Part shown: one piece after another, positions 37,417 to 43,614 of the stretch
Layout of the letters: each line of letters starts with the position of its first letter
Numbering within the stretch: the stretch's first letter is position 1
Source: Flavimobilis sp052324925
Lineage (GTDB): Bacteria > Actinomycetota > Actinomycetes > Actinomycetales > Cellulomonadaceae
Strand: one strand, 5' to 3'
Length of the DNA: 64,000 nucleotides
Assembly (NCBI GenBank): GCA_052324925.1
Contig: JBQPRE010000001.1
Program-made: the position numbers and the translations under genes
Notes under the pieces: model-generated
The model's input: only the letters and a program-made list of their open reading frames with translations
Databases searched by the model: none
Told to the model about the DNA's origin: nothing

Positions 37417-37665
37417 ATGACGGACCTTGACCCGAAGGCGGCCCCCACTGCGGCCTCGAGGCGCGCCGCACTGGCGCACTCGCGTCACCTGCGCGTCGAA
37501 GGGCACCACGTCCCGCCCGCGTACACCGTCGTCGTGTCCGACCTCACGCCAGCCCTCGCAGCCGAACGCAAGCAGCGCGACCGCAGCGGCCTCTGGTTTG
37601 CCCTCGGCGTCGTGCTCACGGTCGTCGTGCTCGTTGCGTACAACGCGCTCGTCGGATTCGGCTGA
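37417..37665 (+). CDS. Small single-pass membrane protein
   Basis: An 82-residue protein starting MTDLDPKAAPTAASRR. The first 55 residues are polar and probably cytoplasmic; one membrane helix (LWFALGVVLTVVVLVAYNAL) fills the C-terminus, making a tail-anchored layout. A perfect palindrome CCGATATCGG (37403-37412) sits just before the ATG. I do not recognise the family. It ends before a terminator shared with the convergent gene. Confidence 0.65.
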   Translation: MTDLDPKAAPTAASRRAALAHSRHLRVEGHHVPPAYTVVVSDLTPALAAERKQRDRSGLWFALGVVLTVVVLVAYNALVGFG

Positions 37666-37720
37666 GCCGCGAGCTCACGCCGTGATGCACGCCCAGTGAA
37701 CCGGGCTGCCCCTAGATACG

Positions 37721-37771
37721 CCGACGCCCCGCCGCCGATCGCCGTGATGGCGACTGGCAGCGGGGCGTCGG
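37721..37771. terminator. Bidirectional terminator between the small membrane protein and the metallopeptidase-like gene
   Basis: CCGACGCCCCGC (37721-37732) pairs perfectly with GCGGGGCGTCGG (37760-37771). The 27-base loop can form an inner CGCC/GGCG stem. It lies between convergent genes. Confidence 0.65.
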
Positions 37772-37796
37772 ACGTTGTGAGGTCAGTGCCTGCCTG

Positions 37797-38771
37797 TCAG
37801 GCGGAGCGCGTCGTCCACGTGCGCTCCGGGTCCTGGTACTTCTTGCCCCACGCCTTCCACATGGCCTTCGCGTTCTTCAGGCGCTCGCCCTTGCAGGACC
37901 GCGTGTAGTAGTTGTTGCGCGTCGACTTCGTGATGGCCGTCGCCATGCAGTCAGCCTGCTGCTCCTGGGCGGGGTGCAGGCCCTTACGGAACACCTTGTT
38001 CGTCCGTGCAACCGACGCGTCGTACGACTTCTGGCTCTTGCCGATCGGGCGCGCCTGCACGATGTGCGCGCACTCGTGGATCGCCGTGTGACGCAGCTGG
38101 CTCGAGGTGAGGCCCGACGCAAGCTCGATCGTCTGCGTCCAACGCCACTTGTACGTGAAGCCAGAGCCGTTCCACGACGACCGCCACTGCCACCGCGTCC
38201 ACGCCATGCCGATGTAGGAGCTGTCCTTGACGCGGGGCGAGTCGATGTAGATGGGGGTGGACGGGCAGTACCGCTTGATGTACTTGCGCGCCTTCGCGAT
38301 GTACTTCGCGTACTTCTTCGAGTCAGACTGGAAGAACCTGAACGACTTCGAGATCGTCTGCTTGTTGTACTTGCTCTTGCCCAGGACGACGCGGTACGCG
38401 CGGTAGCCAGCCTTCGCCGGGACCTTGAGACGCACCGTCGCGCTCGTGCCCGTACGCGGAGCCCGCGTCGTCGAGATGGTGCGCCACTTGCCGGAGTCCT
38501 TGCGCTGCAGGGCCAGCTTCTGCCCGCGCGGCTGCGACACCTTGACCGACACCGACTGGCGCTTGTTCGTTGACTGCAACTCGCGGAACGATGGCTTGCC
38601 GAGCTTTGACTTCGCAGCACCACCGATGGTGCCCGAGCCGGACGAGGTGCCGAGTGTCGACGCGACAGACGCCGTCGTCGTCACGGGCCCCGCCGCAACA
38701 GCAGGCGCGGCCACGGGAAGGCACAGTGCGGCCGCAGAGAGTGCGGCGACGATCGAGGTGCGGAACTTCAC
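37797..38771 (-). CDS. Secreted protein with HExxH zinc-metallopeptidase motif
   Basis: A 324-residue exported protein. GTG 38771 (AAAGGA upstream) begins a signal peptide ending about AVAAGP. Residues about 60-148 look like a small beta domain (RELQSTNKRQSVSVKVSQ, LALQRKDSGKWRTIS) similar to actinobacterial surface modules. The C-terminal domain (about 155-324) carries HECAH at 232-236, a clear HExxH zinc motif, and a later EQQAD (Glu270, Asp274) that could supply the third ligand as in gluzincin-like peptidases. Cys169, Cys234, Cys275 and a later Cys could pair. The target is unknown; extracellular action is inferred from the signal peptide. Confidence 0.8.
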   Translation of the reverse strand: MKFRTSIVAALSAAALCLPVAAPAVAAGPVTTTASVASTLGTSSGSGTIGGAAKSKLGKPSFRELQSTNKRQSVSVKVSQPRGQKLALQRKDSGKWRTISTTRAPRTGTSATVRLKVPAKAGYRAYRVVLGKSKYNKQTISKSFRFFQSDSKKYAKYIAKARKYIKRYCPSTPIYIDSPRVKDSSYIGMAWTRWQWRSSWNGSGFTYKWRWTQTIELASGLTSSQLRHTAIHECAHIVQARPIGKSQKSYDASVARTNKVFRKGLHPAQEQQADCMATAITKSTRNNYYTRSCKGERLKNAKAMWKAWGKKYQDPERTWTTRSA

Positions 38772-38912
38772 GGAGTCGTCCTTTGTCCGGTGGGAACGGC
38801 AGGGGTCCAAGGTTTCCGTCAGGATAGTCGCGCGTCGCACAACGCGCTCGGTGATGTGCACAACCTCACCCACCCGGGGAATACCCAACGCGCCCCACGC
38901 GGTTGACGAGGG

Positions 38913-39614
38913 GTGAGCACCCAGCCCGCGGCCGTCGAGCCGCTCAAGATCGACATCTGGTCCGACATCGCCTGCCCCTGGTGCTACCTGGGCAAGCACC
39001 GTCTCGCGACAGGTCTTGCGGCCTTCGCCGCGACAGACGGCGCCCTCCCCATTGAGATTGAGTACCACTCCTTCGAGCTCGCGCCCGACACCCCGGAGGA
39101 CTTTGAGGGCTCCGAGGTCGACTTTCTCGCGCGCCACAAGGGCATGCCGGCCGCGCAGGTCGAGCAGATGCTCGGCCAGATGACTGCGACCGCCGCCGCA
39201 GAAGGCCTCACCATGGACTTCGCGCGCCTGCGTCACACGAAGACGCTGCGCGCGCACGAGCTGCTCCACGCAGCCAAGAGCGCGGGCAAGCAGCCCGAGA
39301 TGCTCGAACGCCTCTTCGAGGCGTACTTCGCCCAGGGTGAGCACGTGTCCGACGTCGACACGCTCGTGCGGCTCGCAACTGAGGTCGGACTCGACGCCGA
39401 CGAGATCCGCGCTGCCCTCACCGACGGCCGCCATGCCGACGATGTCGAGGCCGACATCGCCCAGGCGCGAGCCTTCGGCATTTCGGGCGTACCCTTTTAC
39501 GTCATCGACGGACGGTACGGCATCTCGGGTGCCCAGCCCGGCGAAGCCTTCGCGCAAATGCTCGGCCAGATCGTGGCCGAGCGCGCGACCGCCGGGCCAG
39601 CCACCGCCGAGTGA
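38913..39614 (+). CDS. DsbA family oxidoreductase (FrnE-like)
   Basis: A 233-residue cytoplasmic thioredoxin-fold protein of the DsbA/FrnE group. The active site CPWC (Cys21 and Cys24) sits in IWSDIACPWCYLGKHR. The helical insertion (about 60-150) and the cis-proline loop ISGVPFYVIDGRYGISGAQP near the end are as in FrnE. These enzymes catalyse disulfide exchange and have been linked to oxidative stress and polyketide loci. There is no signal peptide. GTG 38913 lacks a well-spaced SD. A 69-residue Cys-containing protein follows 32 bp downstream and is probably cotranscribed. Confidence 0.93.
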   Translation: MSTQPAAVEPLKIDIWSDIACPWCYLGKHRLATGLAAFAATDGALPIEIEYHSFELAPDTPEDFEGSEVDFLARHKGMPAAQVEQMLGQMTATAAAEGLTMDFARLRHTKTLRAHELLHAAKSAGKQPEMLERLFEAYFAQGEHVSDVDTLVRLATEVGLDADEIRAALTDGRHADDVEADIAQARAFGISGVPFYVIDGRYGISGAQPGEAFAQMLGQIVAERATAGPATAE

Positions 39615-39646
39615 CACCCACAGTTTTCGAGGATCAAGGAGGATCC

Positions 39647-39856
39647 ATGACTGATGTTCACACCGCACCTCGCGGTCACGAGAATTCACTGATGTTCGAC
39701 GGGGTTGCGCCCGTCTCGGCGCCGACGCCCCGCGCCGACGCCGCAATGCTCGACGCGTTCGCGGCGCCGCGGCCGGCAACTGCGTCGGCGTTCACGATGG
39801 TCGGCGCGTCTGGCGAAGCGTGCGCCGACGGAGTGTGCGGGCCCACAGACGTCTGA
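39647..39856 (+). CDS. Small protein with C-terminal CADGVCGP motif
   Basis: A 69-residue protein with a strong SD (AGGAGGA, 39637-39643) and ATG at 39647. It is rich in Ala and Pro, with no membrane segment, and ends with two closely spaced cysteines in GEACADGVCGPTDV. I do not recognise the family. Being directly behind a DsbA-like oxidoreductase, it could be a redox partner or substrate; the pattern of a variable N-terminus and a Cys-containing tail also resembles small precursor peptides. A strong terminator follows. Confidence 0.65.
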   Translation: MTDVHTAPRGHENSLMFDGVAPVSAPTPRADAAMLDAFAAPRPATASAFTMVGASGEACADGVCGPTDV

Positions 39857-39876
39857 CGTTCGTTCTTCGTGGCCGG

Positions 39877-39913
39877 CGCCCGGCGCTCCCGGCAATCGCG
39901 GGAGAGCCGGGCG
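39877..39913 (+). terminator. Terminator after the FrnE-like operon
   Basis: CGCCCGGC (39877-39884) pairs with GCCGGGCG (39906-39913), and the inner CTCCCG/CGGGAG continues the stem around a short loop. It lies 20 bases past the stop of the small Cys protein. Confidence 0.7.
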
Positions 39914-39971
39914 TCGTGCATGCGGCGCATCGACGGGGGAGCGCCACCCGCGATGGTTCACGCTTCAATAG

Positions 39972-40000
39972 TTGACGCTTTAAGTGATGACGGGCAGACT
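39972..40000 (+). promoter_or_regulatory. Possible promoter of the VOC gene
   Basis: TTGACG (39972-39977) and CAGACT (39995-40000) are 17 bp apart, 27 bp before the GTG start. CTTCAA and TTTAAG halves (39963-39983) flank the -35 and may be an imperfect regulator site. Confidence 0.4.
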
Positions 40001-40026
40001 GGAGGCAGTCGAACCGAGGAGTATCC

Positions 40027-41073
40027 GTGACCACCCAGCCCGCTTCAGCCCAGCCCGCTTCAGCCCAGCCCGCCGCAGCCCAGCCCGCCGCAGCCCAGCC
40101 CGCCGCAGGCCAGACCGCCGCAGCCCAGCCCGCGCCGTCGGGCCCTGCCGCCAACGAACGCCTCGCACATGCCGCAGGCGCAGCCCCGTCGGCACTCGCC
40201 CCGGCCGACCGTCTCGCCGCAGCAACTCACATGGACGCCGTCACGCTCTACGTCCGCGACATCGACGGCATGACTGACTTCTACTCGCGTGTTATCGGGC
40301 TGCAGATCATGCAGCGCACCGCCGTCGACGGCCGCGACGGCGTCGTCACCCTCGGCCGCGGAACCGTGCCCCTCGTCGTCCTGCGCGAAGCCCGCGACCT
40401 GCCCGAACGCCGCCGCGGCGAGGCCGGGCTCTTTCACACCGCGATCCTCTTCGCCGACCACGCCGGGGTCGCCGGCGCGCTCGCACGCGTCGCCACCCAC
40501 GCGCCCCAGCTCTACACGGGCGCAGGCGACCACCTCGTCTCCGAGGCCTTCTACCTCGACGACCCCGAGGGCAACGGGATCGAGCTCTACGTCGACCGCC
40601 CCCGCGAGCAGTGGGAGTGGACCCAGGGGCACGTCCGCATGGACACGCTCTACATCGACCCCAACGCGTTCCTCACCGAACACCTCACCGACGCCGCGCT
40701 CGAGAAGCCCGAGGAATCAGCGGCGACCCTCGGGCACGTCCACCTGCAGGTCGGCGACATCCCCGCCGCCCACCGCTTCTACGTCGACACCCTCGGCTTC
40801 GAGTCGACCGCGACGCTCGGCCACTCCGCACTCTTCGTCTCCGCAGGCGGCTACCACCACCACATGGCCATGAACACGTGGCAGTCGATGGGCGCCGGGC
40901 CGCGACCCGTTCAGCTCGGCCTCGGCGAGGTCTCGATTCTCGTGCCGACCTGCGACGAAATCGGTGCGCTCGCCGATCGCCTTACGCACGGCACGGTTGA
41001 GCACGCCGACGACGGTGAGGTCCTGCGCTTCTCGGACCCGTGGAACAACCGCATCGCAGTAGCCGTCGGCTAA
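40027..41073 (+). CDS. VOC family protein with two glyoxalase/extradiol-dioxygenase-like domains
   Basis: A 348-residue cytoplasmic protein with two vicinal-oxygen-chelate domains (about 67-195 and 233-348). HMDAVTLYVRDIDGMTDFYS and FHTAILFADH begin the first; LGHVHLQVGDIPAAHRFYVD and YHHHMAMNTWQS mark the second. Metal-ligand candidates are His in the strands named and Glu in GNGIELYVDRP. This layout matches CatE-type ring-cleaving dioxygenases/quinone-detoxifying glyoxalases. The N-terminal 36 residues are unusual tandem Gln-Pro-Ala repeats (QPASA, QPAAA) that are outside the conserved fold. GTG 40027 has GAGGAG at 40015-40020. Confidence 0.9.
   Translation: MTTQPASAQPASAQPAAAQPAAAQPAAGQTAAAQPAPSGPAANERLAHAAGAAPSALAPADRLAAATHMDAVTLYVRDIDGMTDFYSRVIGLQIMQRTAVDGRDGVVTLGRGTVPLVVLREARDLPERRRGEAGLFHTAILFADHAGVAGALARVATHAPQLYTGAGDHLVSEAFYLDDPEGNGIELYVDRPREQWEWTQGHVRMDTLYIDPNAFLTEHLTDAALEKPEESAATLGHVHLQVGDIPAAHRFYVDTLGFESTATLGHSALFVSAGGYHHHMAMNTWQSMGAGPRPVQLGLGEVSILVPTCDEIGALADRLTHGTVEHADDGEVLRFSDPWNNRIAVAVG
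40036..40134 (+). repeat. 15-bp coding tandem repeat in the VOC gene
   Basis: About 6.5 head-to-tail copies of a 15-bp unit (CAGCCCGCCGCAGCC and variants) encode QPASA/QPAAA repeats at the protein N-terminus. The 15-bp period keeps frame, so copy number can vary without breaking the gene. Confidence 0.85.
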
Positions 41074-41079
41074 CACCCT

Positions 41080-41108
41080 CCCGGGACGTCCCCGGTCGGC
41101 GTCCCGGG
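41080..41108 (+). terminator. Terminator of the VOC gene
   Basis: CCCGGGACG (41080-41088) pairs perfectly with CGTCCCGGG (41100-41108), starting seven bases after the stop codon. Confidence 0.65.
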
Positions 41109-41164
41109 CCTCCCGGGCCTCCGCCGGCCGGGTTTCCCGGCTCCCGAGCATCCTCCGTCCGCCC

Positions 41165-41226
41165 ACCCGCAACTTTGTGCCCTACCCGCGGATCCAGACG
41201 TGCGGGTGAGGCACAAAGCTGCGGGT
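41165..41226. repeat. 62-bp inverted-repeat element, copy 1
   Basis: A 25-bp left arm (41165-41189, starting ACCCGCAACTTTGTGCC) faces a near-complementary right arm (41202-41226) across the loop GGATCCAGACGT, with two mismatches. It is one of two copies in the 458-bp gap between the VOC and DUF4235 genes. Apart from these elements and C/G-rich short repeats I see nothing else in that gap. It resembles a REP-like extragenic palindrome. Confidence 0.8.
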
Positions 41227-41351
41227 AGGTGGTCTCTCCGGCCACCCGGCCACCCGGCCTCCCGGCCTCCTGGCCTCCTGGGCCGTCGCCCGTCCGGCTC
41301 CGTGGCTCACCGGCTCCCCGGTCGGCCTACCGGGCATCCGCCGGTCCGGCT

Positions 41352-41413
41352 ACCCGCAGGTTTGTGCCCTACCCGCGGATCCAGACGTGCGGGTAGGGCA
41401 CAAAGTTGCGGGT
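41352..41413. repeat. 62-bp inverted-repeat element, copy 2
   Basis: Same element as at 41165: 25-bp arms (41352-41376 and 41389-41413) with the identical loop GGATCCAGACGT. The arms differ from each other only around the ACTTTG/GGTTTG position. The 125 bp between the two copies is a run of CCGG-rich degenerate repeats with no credible reading frame. Confidence 0.8.
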
Positions 41414-41531
41414 GGGCGGAGATGTTGGCGCGCTGCGGCGAGCGGGGGCTGGCGAGCGGGGGCTGGCGAGCGCGCGACGGCGACCGCGCGCCAGCGACGG
41501 CTAGGGGCGGGCAGCTAGGGGGAGAGGGGTG

Positions 41532-41813
41532 TTAGGGGTGGAGCTTGCGGCCTGCGACGACGCGTGCGGCGACCCGGCGCGCCCCGCGGTCCGCGGCAAT
41601 CTTCGCGGCAGCAGCGACAGCCCCCGTGATCGCTGCGAAGACGATGATCGACGTGTTTGGCGCATCGGTGTCGAGGGCATTTCGCGGGGCATCCTTGCCC
41701 GTCGCCTTCTTCCACGCGTACGACAAGCCGCGTTGCGCGATCCACGCCGCCCCCGCCGAAGCACCGAGCAGGATGACCTTCTCGAGCAGAGCTTCCTTCT
41801 CCTGGTCAGCCAC
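41532..41813 (-). CDS. DUF4235 family membrane protein
   Basis: A 93-residue protein matching the actinobacterial DUF4235 pattern: an N-terminal KVILLGASAGAAWIAQRGLSYAWKKATGKDAP and a second hydrophobic helix (SIIVFAAITGAVAAAAKIAADRGARR). It likely spans the membrane twice or forms a hairpin at the membrane. The function is unknown. It is monocistronic, on the opposite strand from its neighbours. Confidence 0.88.
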   Translation of the reverse strand: MADQEKEALLEKVILLGASAGAAWIAQRGLSYAWKKATGKDAPRNALDTDAPNTSIIVFAAITGAVAAAAKIAADRGARRVAARVVAGRKLHP

Positions 41814-42022
41814 GTGTCCTCCATCAAGGTCGGCGTGCCACGGTCGTCGTCGGCATCTCCCCCCACGCTAGCGTCCTGGCCGCCCACACGCCGCACCGCA
41901 GTCCCATGGAACGGCGCAGCTGTGCCGCCGACGCGGCGCAGATCCCCGACGCGACCGCACCTCATCGCCGCGAGTAGCGGAATCTGCCCCGGGCAGCGGT
42001 CAGCGGAATCACCCCGGCGAAT

Positions 42023-42106
42023 GCCAGCAAGCGACGGCCAGCAAGAATCGGCCAGCAAGCGACGGCCAGCAAGTGACGGCCAGCAAGAAGCGGCCAGCAA
42101 GAAGAG
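42023..42106. repeat. 14-bp tandem repeat (VNTR-like)
   Basis: Six exact-length copies of GCCAGCAAGNNACG-type units, followed by a degenerate tail to about 42130. The 14-bp period does not keep a reading frame, so the array is non-coding. It lies upstream of the thiamine operon promoter, in a 417-bp gene-free stretch (41814-42230) in which I see no other feature. Confidence 0.8.
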
Positions 42107-42214
42107 GCCAGCAGCCAGCAAGCAGCAGCCACCGACCCCACCCGAGCAGCGCTCAACCGCCAGCGGGCATGCGTCGACACGTGGACGGCCCACGCTCCCA
42201 GAAGCGCTGCGGCC

Positions 42215-42220
42215 TATGAT
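42215..42220 (+). promoter_or_regulatory. -10 box of the thiamine operon promoter
   Basis: TATGAT lies 11 bases before the conserved 5' start of the TPP aptamer. I see no good -35 at 17 or 18 bp. Confidence 0.5.
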
Positions 42221-42230
42221 GACGGGGAAC

Positions 42231-42327
42231 GACAGGGGAGCGCAGCGGGAGACCGTAGGCGCTGAGAGTGCGGACAGCCGCAGACCCTCGAACCTGATCC
42301 GGTTAGCACCGGTGGAGGAAGTCGGGA
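42231..42327 (+). promoter_or_regulatory. TPP riboswitch (THI-box)
   Basis: The conserved parts of the thiamin pyrophosphate aptamer are all present in order: ACAGGGGAGC at the 5' side, GCTGAGAG with the variable P3 stem (TGCGGACAGCCGCA), ACCCTCGAACCTGATCCGG, and TTAGCACCGGTGGAGGAAG at the 3' side. It binds thiamin pyrophosphate and turns down the gene behind it. The thiamine ABC transporter genes follow directly, as expected. Confidence 0.95.
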
Positions 42328-42394
42328 ATCTCACCTCGTCGCTCACCACGGCACGTCGCGCGCACCGCGGCAGGCCGCGGCGAGCGGCGCGGCC

Positions 42395-42417
42395 CCTCCT
42401 CATCTGCGTAGGAGGAG
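42395..42417 (+). promoter_or_regulatory. SD-sequestering hairpin of the TPP riboswitch expression platform
   Basis: CCTCCT (42395-42400) can pair with AGGAGG (42410-42415), the Shine-Dalgarno sequence of the TTG start at 42424. Closing this hairpin would hide the ribosome site, so the switch probably acts on translation start. No intrinsic terminator is visible before the gene. Confidence 0.65.
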
Positions 42418-42423
42418 AAGACC

Positions 42424-43608
42424 TTGCACAGCACGACGCACGAAAGCACGACGCACGACAGCACGACGCACGACGGCACGACCCACACCAGCACGACCCA
42501 CACCAGCGCAACCCACACCAGCAAAGCCCGGGCGGCCCTCGCGGCCCTAGCCCTCGCCACGACGGCGGTGCTCGCCGCGTGCTCGGGCGCCACGACGCCC
42601 GCGGCCACGCCCACGACCCCGGGCGTGACAGCGTCGACGACCGAGGCCCCCGCGAGCGGTCCCGTCACCCTCCTCACCCACGACTCTTTCGAGCTCGGCG
42701 ACGAGCAGCTCGCGGCGCTCAAGGCCAAGGGTCTCGACGTCAAGGTCGTCCAGGTGGGTGACGGCGGAACCCTCGTCAACCAGCTCATCCTCACGAAGGA
42801 TGCGCCGCTCGGCGACGTCGTCTTCGGCGTTGACAACACGTTTGCCTCGCGGGCGATCGACGCGGGCGTCTTCGAGCCCTACGCCTCTCCCGCGCTGCCT
42901 GCCGCGGCAGCTGGCCTGAGGGTTGCAGGAGGTGACGCAGTCACGCCCGTCGACCAGGGTGACGTGTGCGTCAACGTCGACTCGGTGTGGTTCGACGAGC
43001 ATGCCGACGTTCCCGTCCCGGCGACGCTCGACGACCTCGTCAAGCCTGCCTACAAGGACCTCGTCGTCCTCACCAACCCTGCGACCTCGACCCCGGGCCT
43101 GAGCTTCCTTGCGGGCACGGTCACGCAGTACGGGGCTGACGGCTACCTCGACTACTGGACGAAGCTCAAGGCCAACGGCGTCCGCATCGCCGACTCGTGG
43201 TCCGACGCCTACTACTCCGACTTCACGGGCGCCGCCGAGAACGGTACGCGGCCCATCGTCCTGTCGTACTCCTCGAGCCCCGCCTACACGCTCACGGACG
43301 ACGGCAGCACGACGACTGCCTCATTGCCTGCGACGTGCACGCGCCAGGTCGAGTATGCGGGTGTTCTCGCGGGTGCCGCCAACCCCGCCGGGGCTCGTGC
43401 GGTCATTGACTACCTGCTCTCGCCCGAGCTCCAGAAGACCCTCCCGGACACGGCGTACATGTACCCCGTCGACCCGGGCGTCGCCCTGCCCGACGCCTTT
43501 GTCGCGCACGGCGCCCTCGCGGCCGAGCCCATCGCTGTCGACCCGCTCGTCGTCGCTCGCGACCGAGACGCCTGGATCGCTGACTGGACTGACACGGTGC
43601 TGGGCTGA
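42424..43608 (+). CDS. thiB: Thiamine ABC transporter substrate-binding lipoprotein
   Basis: A 394-residue extracellular binding protein of the ThiB/TbpA family. The start is TTG 42424 behind a strong AGGAGGAG. The first 33 residues are an unusual His/Thr repeat (STTHE, STTHD, GTTHT), followed by the hydrophobic core and lipobox LAAC (Cys53), so the mature protein is lipid-anchored. The binding fold begins GPVTLLTHDSFELGDE and has VVFGVDNTFASRA, DVCVNVDSVWF, and SYSSSPAYTL, typical of thiamine binders. Location directly behind a TPP riboswitch, and before ThiP and ThiQ, confirms the role. It would deliver thiamine or its precursors to the permease. Confidence 0.95.
   Translation: MHSTTHESTTHDSTTHDGTTHTSTTHTSATHTSKARAALAALALATTAVLAACSGATTPAATPTTPGVTASTTEAPASGPVTLLTHDSFELGDEQLAALKAKGLDVKVVQVGDGGTLVNQLILTKDAPLGDVVFGVDNTFASRAIDAGVFEPYASPALPAAAAGLRVAGGDAVTPVDQGDVCVNVDSVWFDEHADVPVPATLDDLVKPAYKDLVVLTNPATSTPGLSFLAGTVTQYGADGYLDYWTKLKANGVRIADSWSDAYYSDFTGAAENGTRPIVLSYSSSPAYTLTDDGSTTTASLPATCTRQVEYAGVLAGAANPAGARAVIDYLLSPELQKTLPDTAYMYPVDPGVALPDAFVAHGALAAEPIAVDPLVVARDRDAWIADWTDTVLG
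42430..42519 (+). repeat. 15-bp coding tandem repeat in the ThiB signal region
   Basis: Six copies of a 15-bp unit (AGCACGACGCACGAC and variants, drifting to AGCACGACCCACACC) encode the pentapeptide [S/G]TTH[D/E/T] just before the signal-peptide core. Confidence 0.85.
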
Positions 43609-43614
43609 TATTTC

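Noticed and set aside
39818..39856. Mycofactocin-type precursor, because CADGVCG looks a little like IDGMCGVY
   Set aside because: The C-terminal Val-Tyr needed for mycofactocin is missing and no mft genes are near.
41529..42761. A 410-codon plus-strand frame across the DUF4235 gene, VNTR and riboswitch
   Set aside because: It reads through a TPP riboswitch and a 14-bp repeat and overlaps thiB in another frame; the product has no domain.
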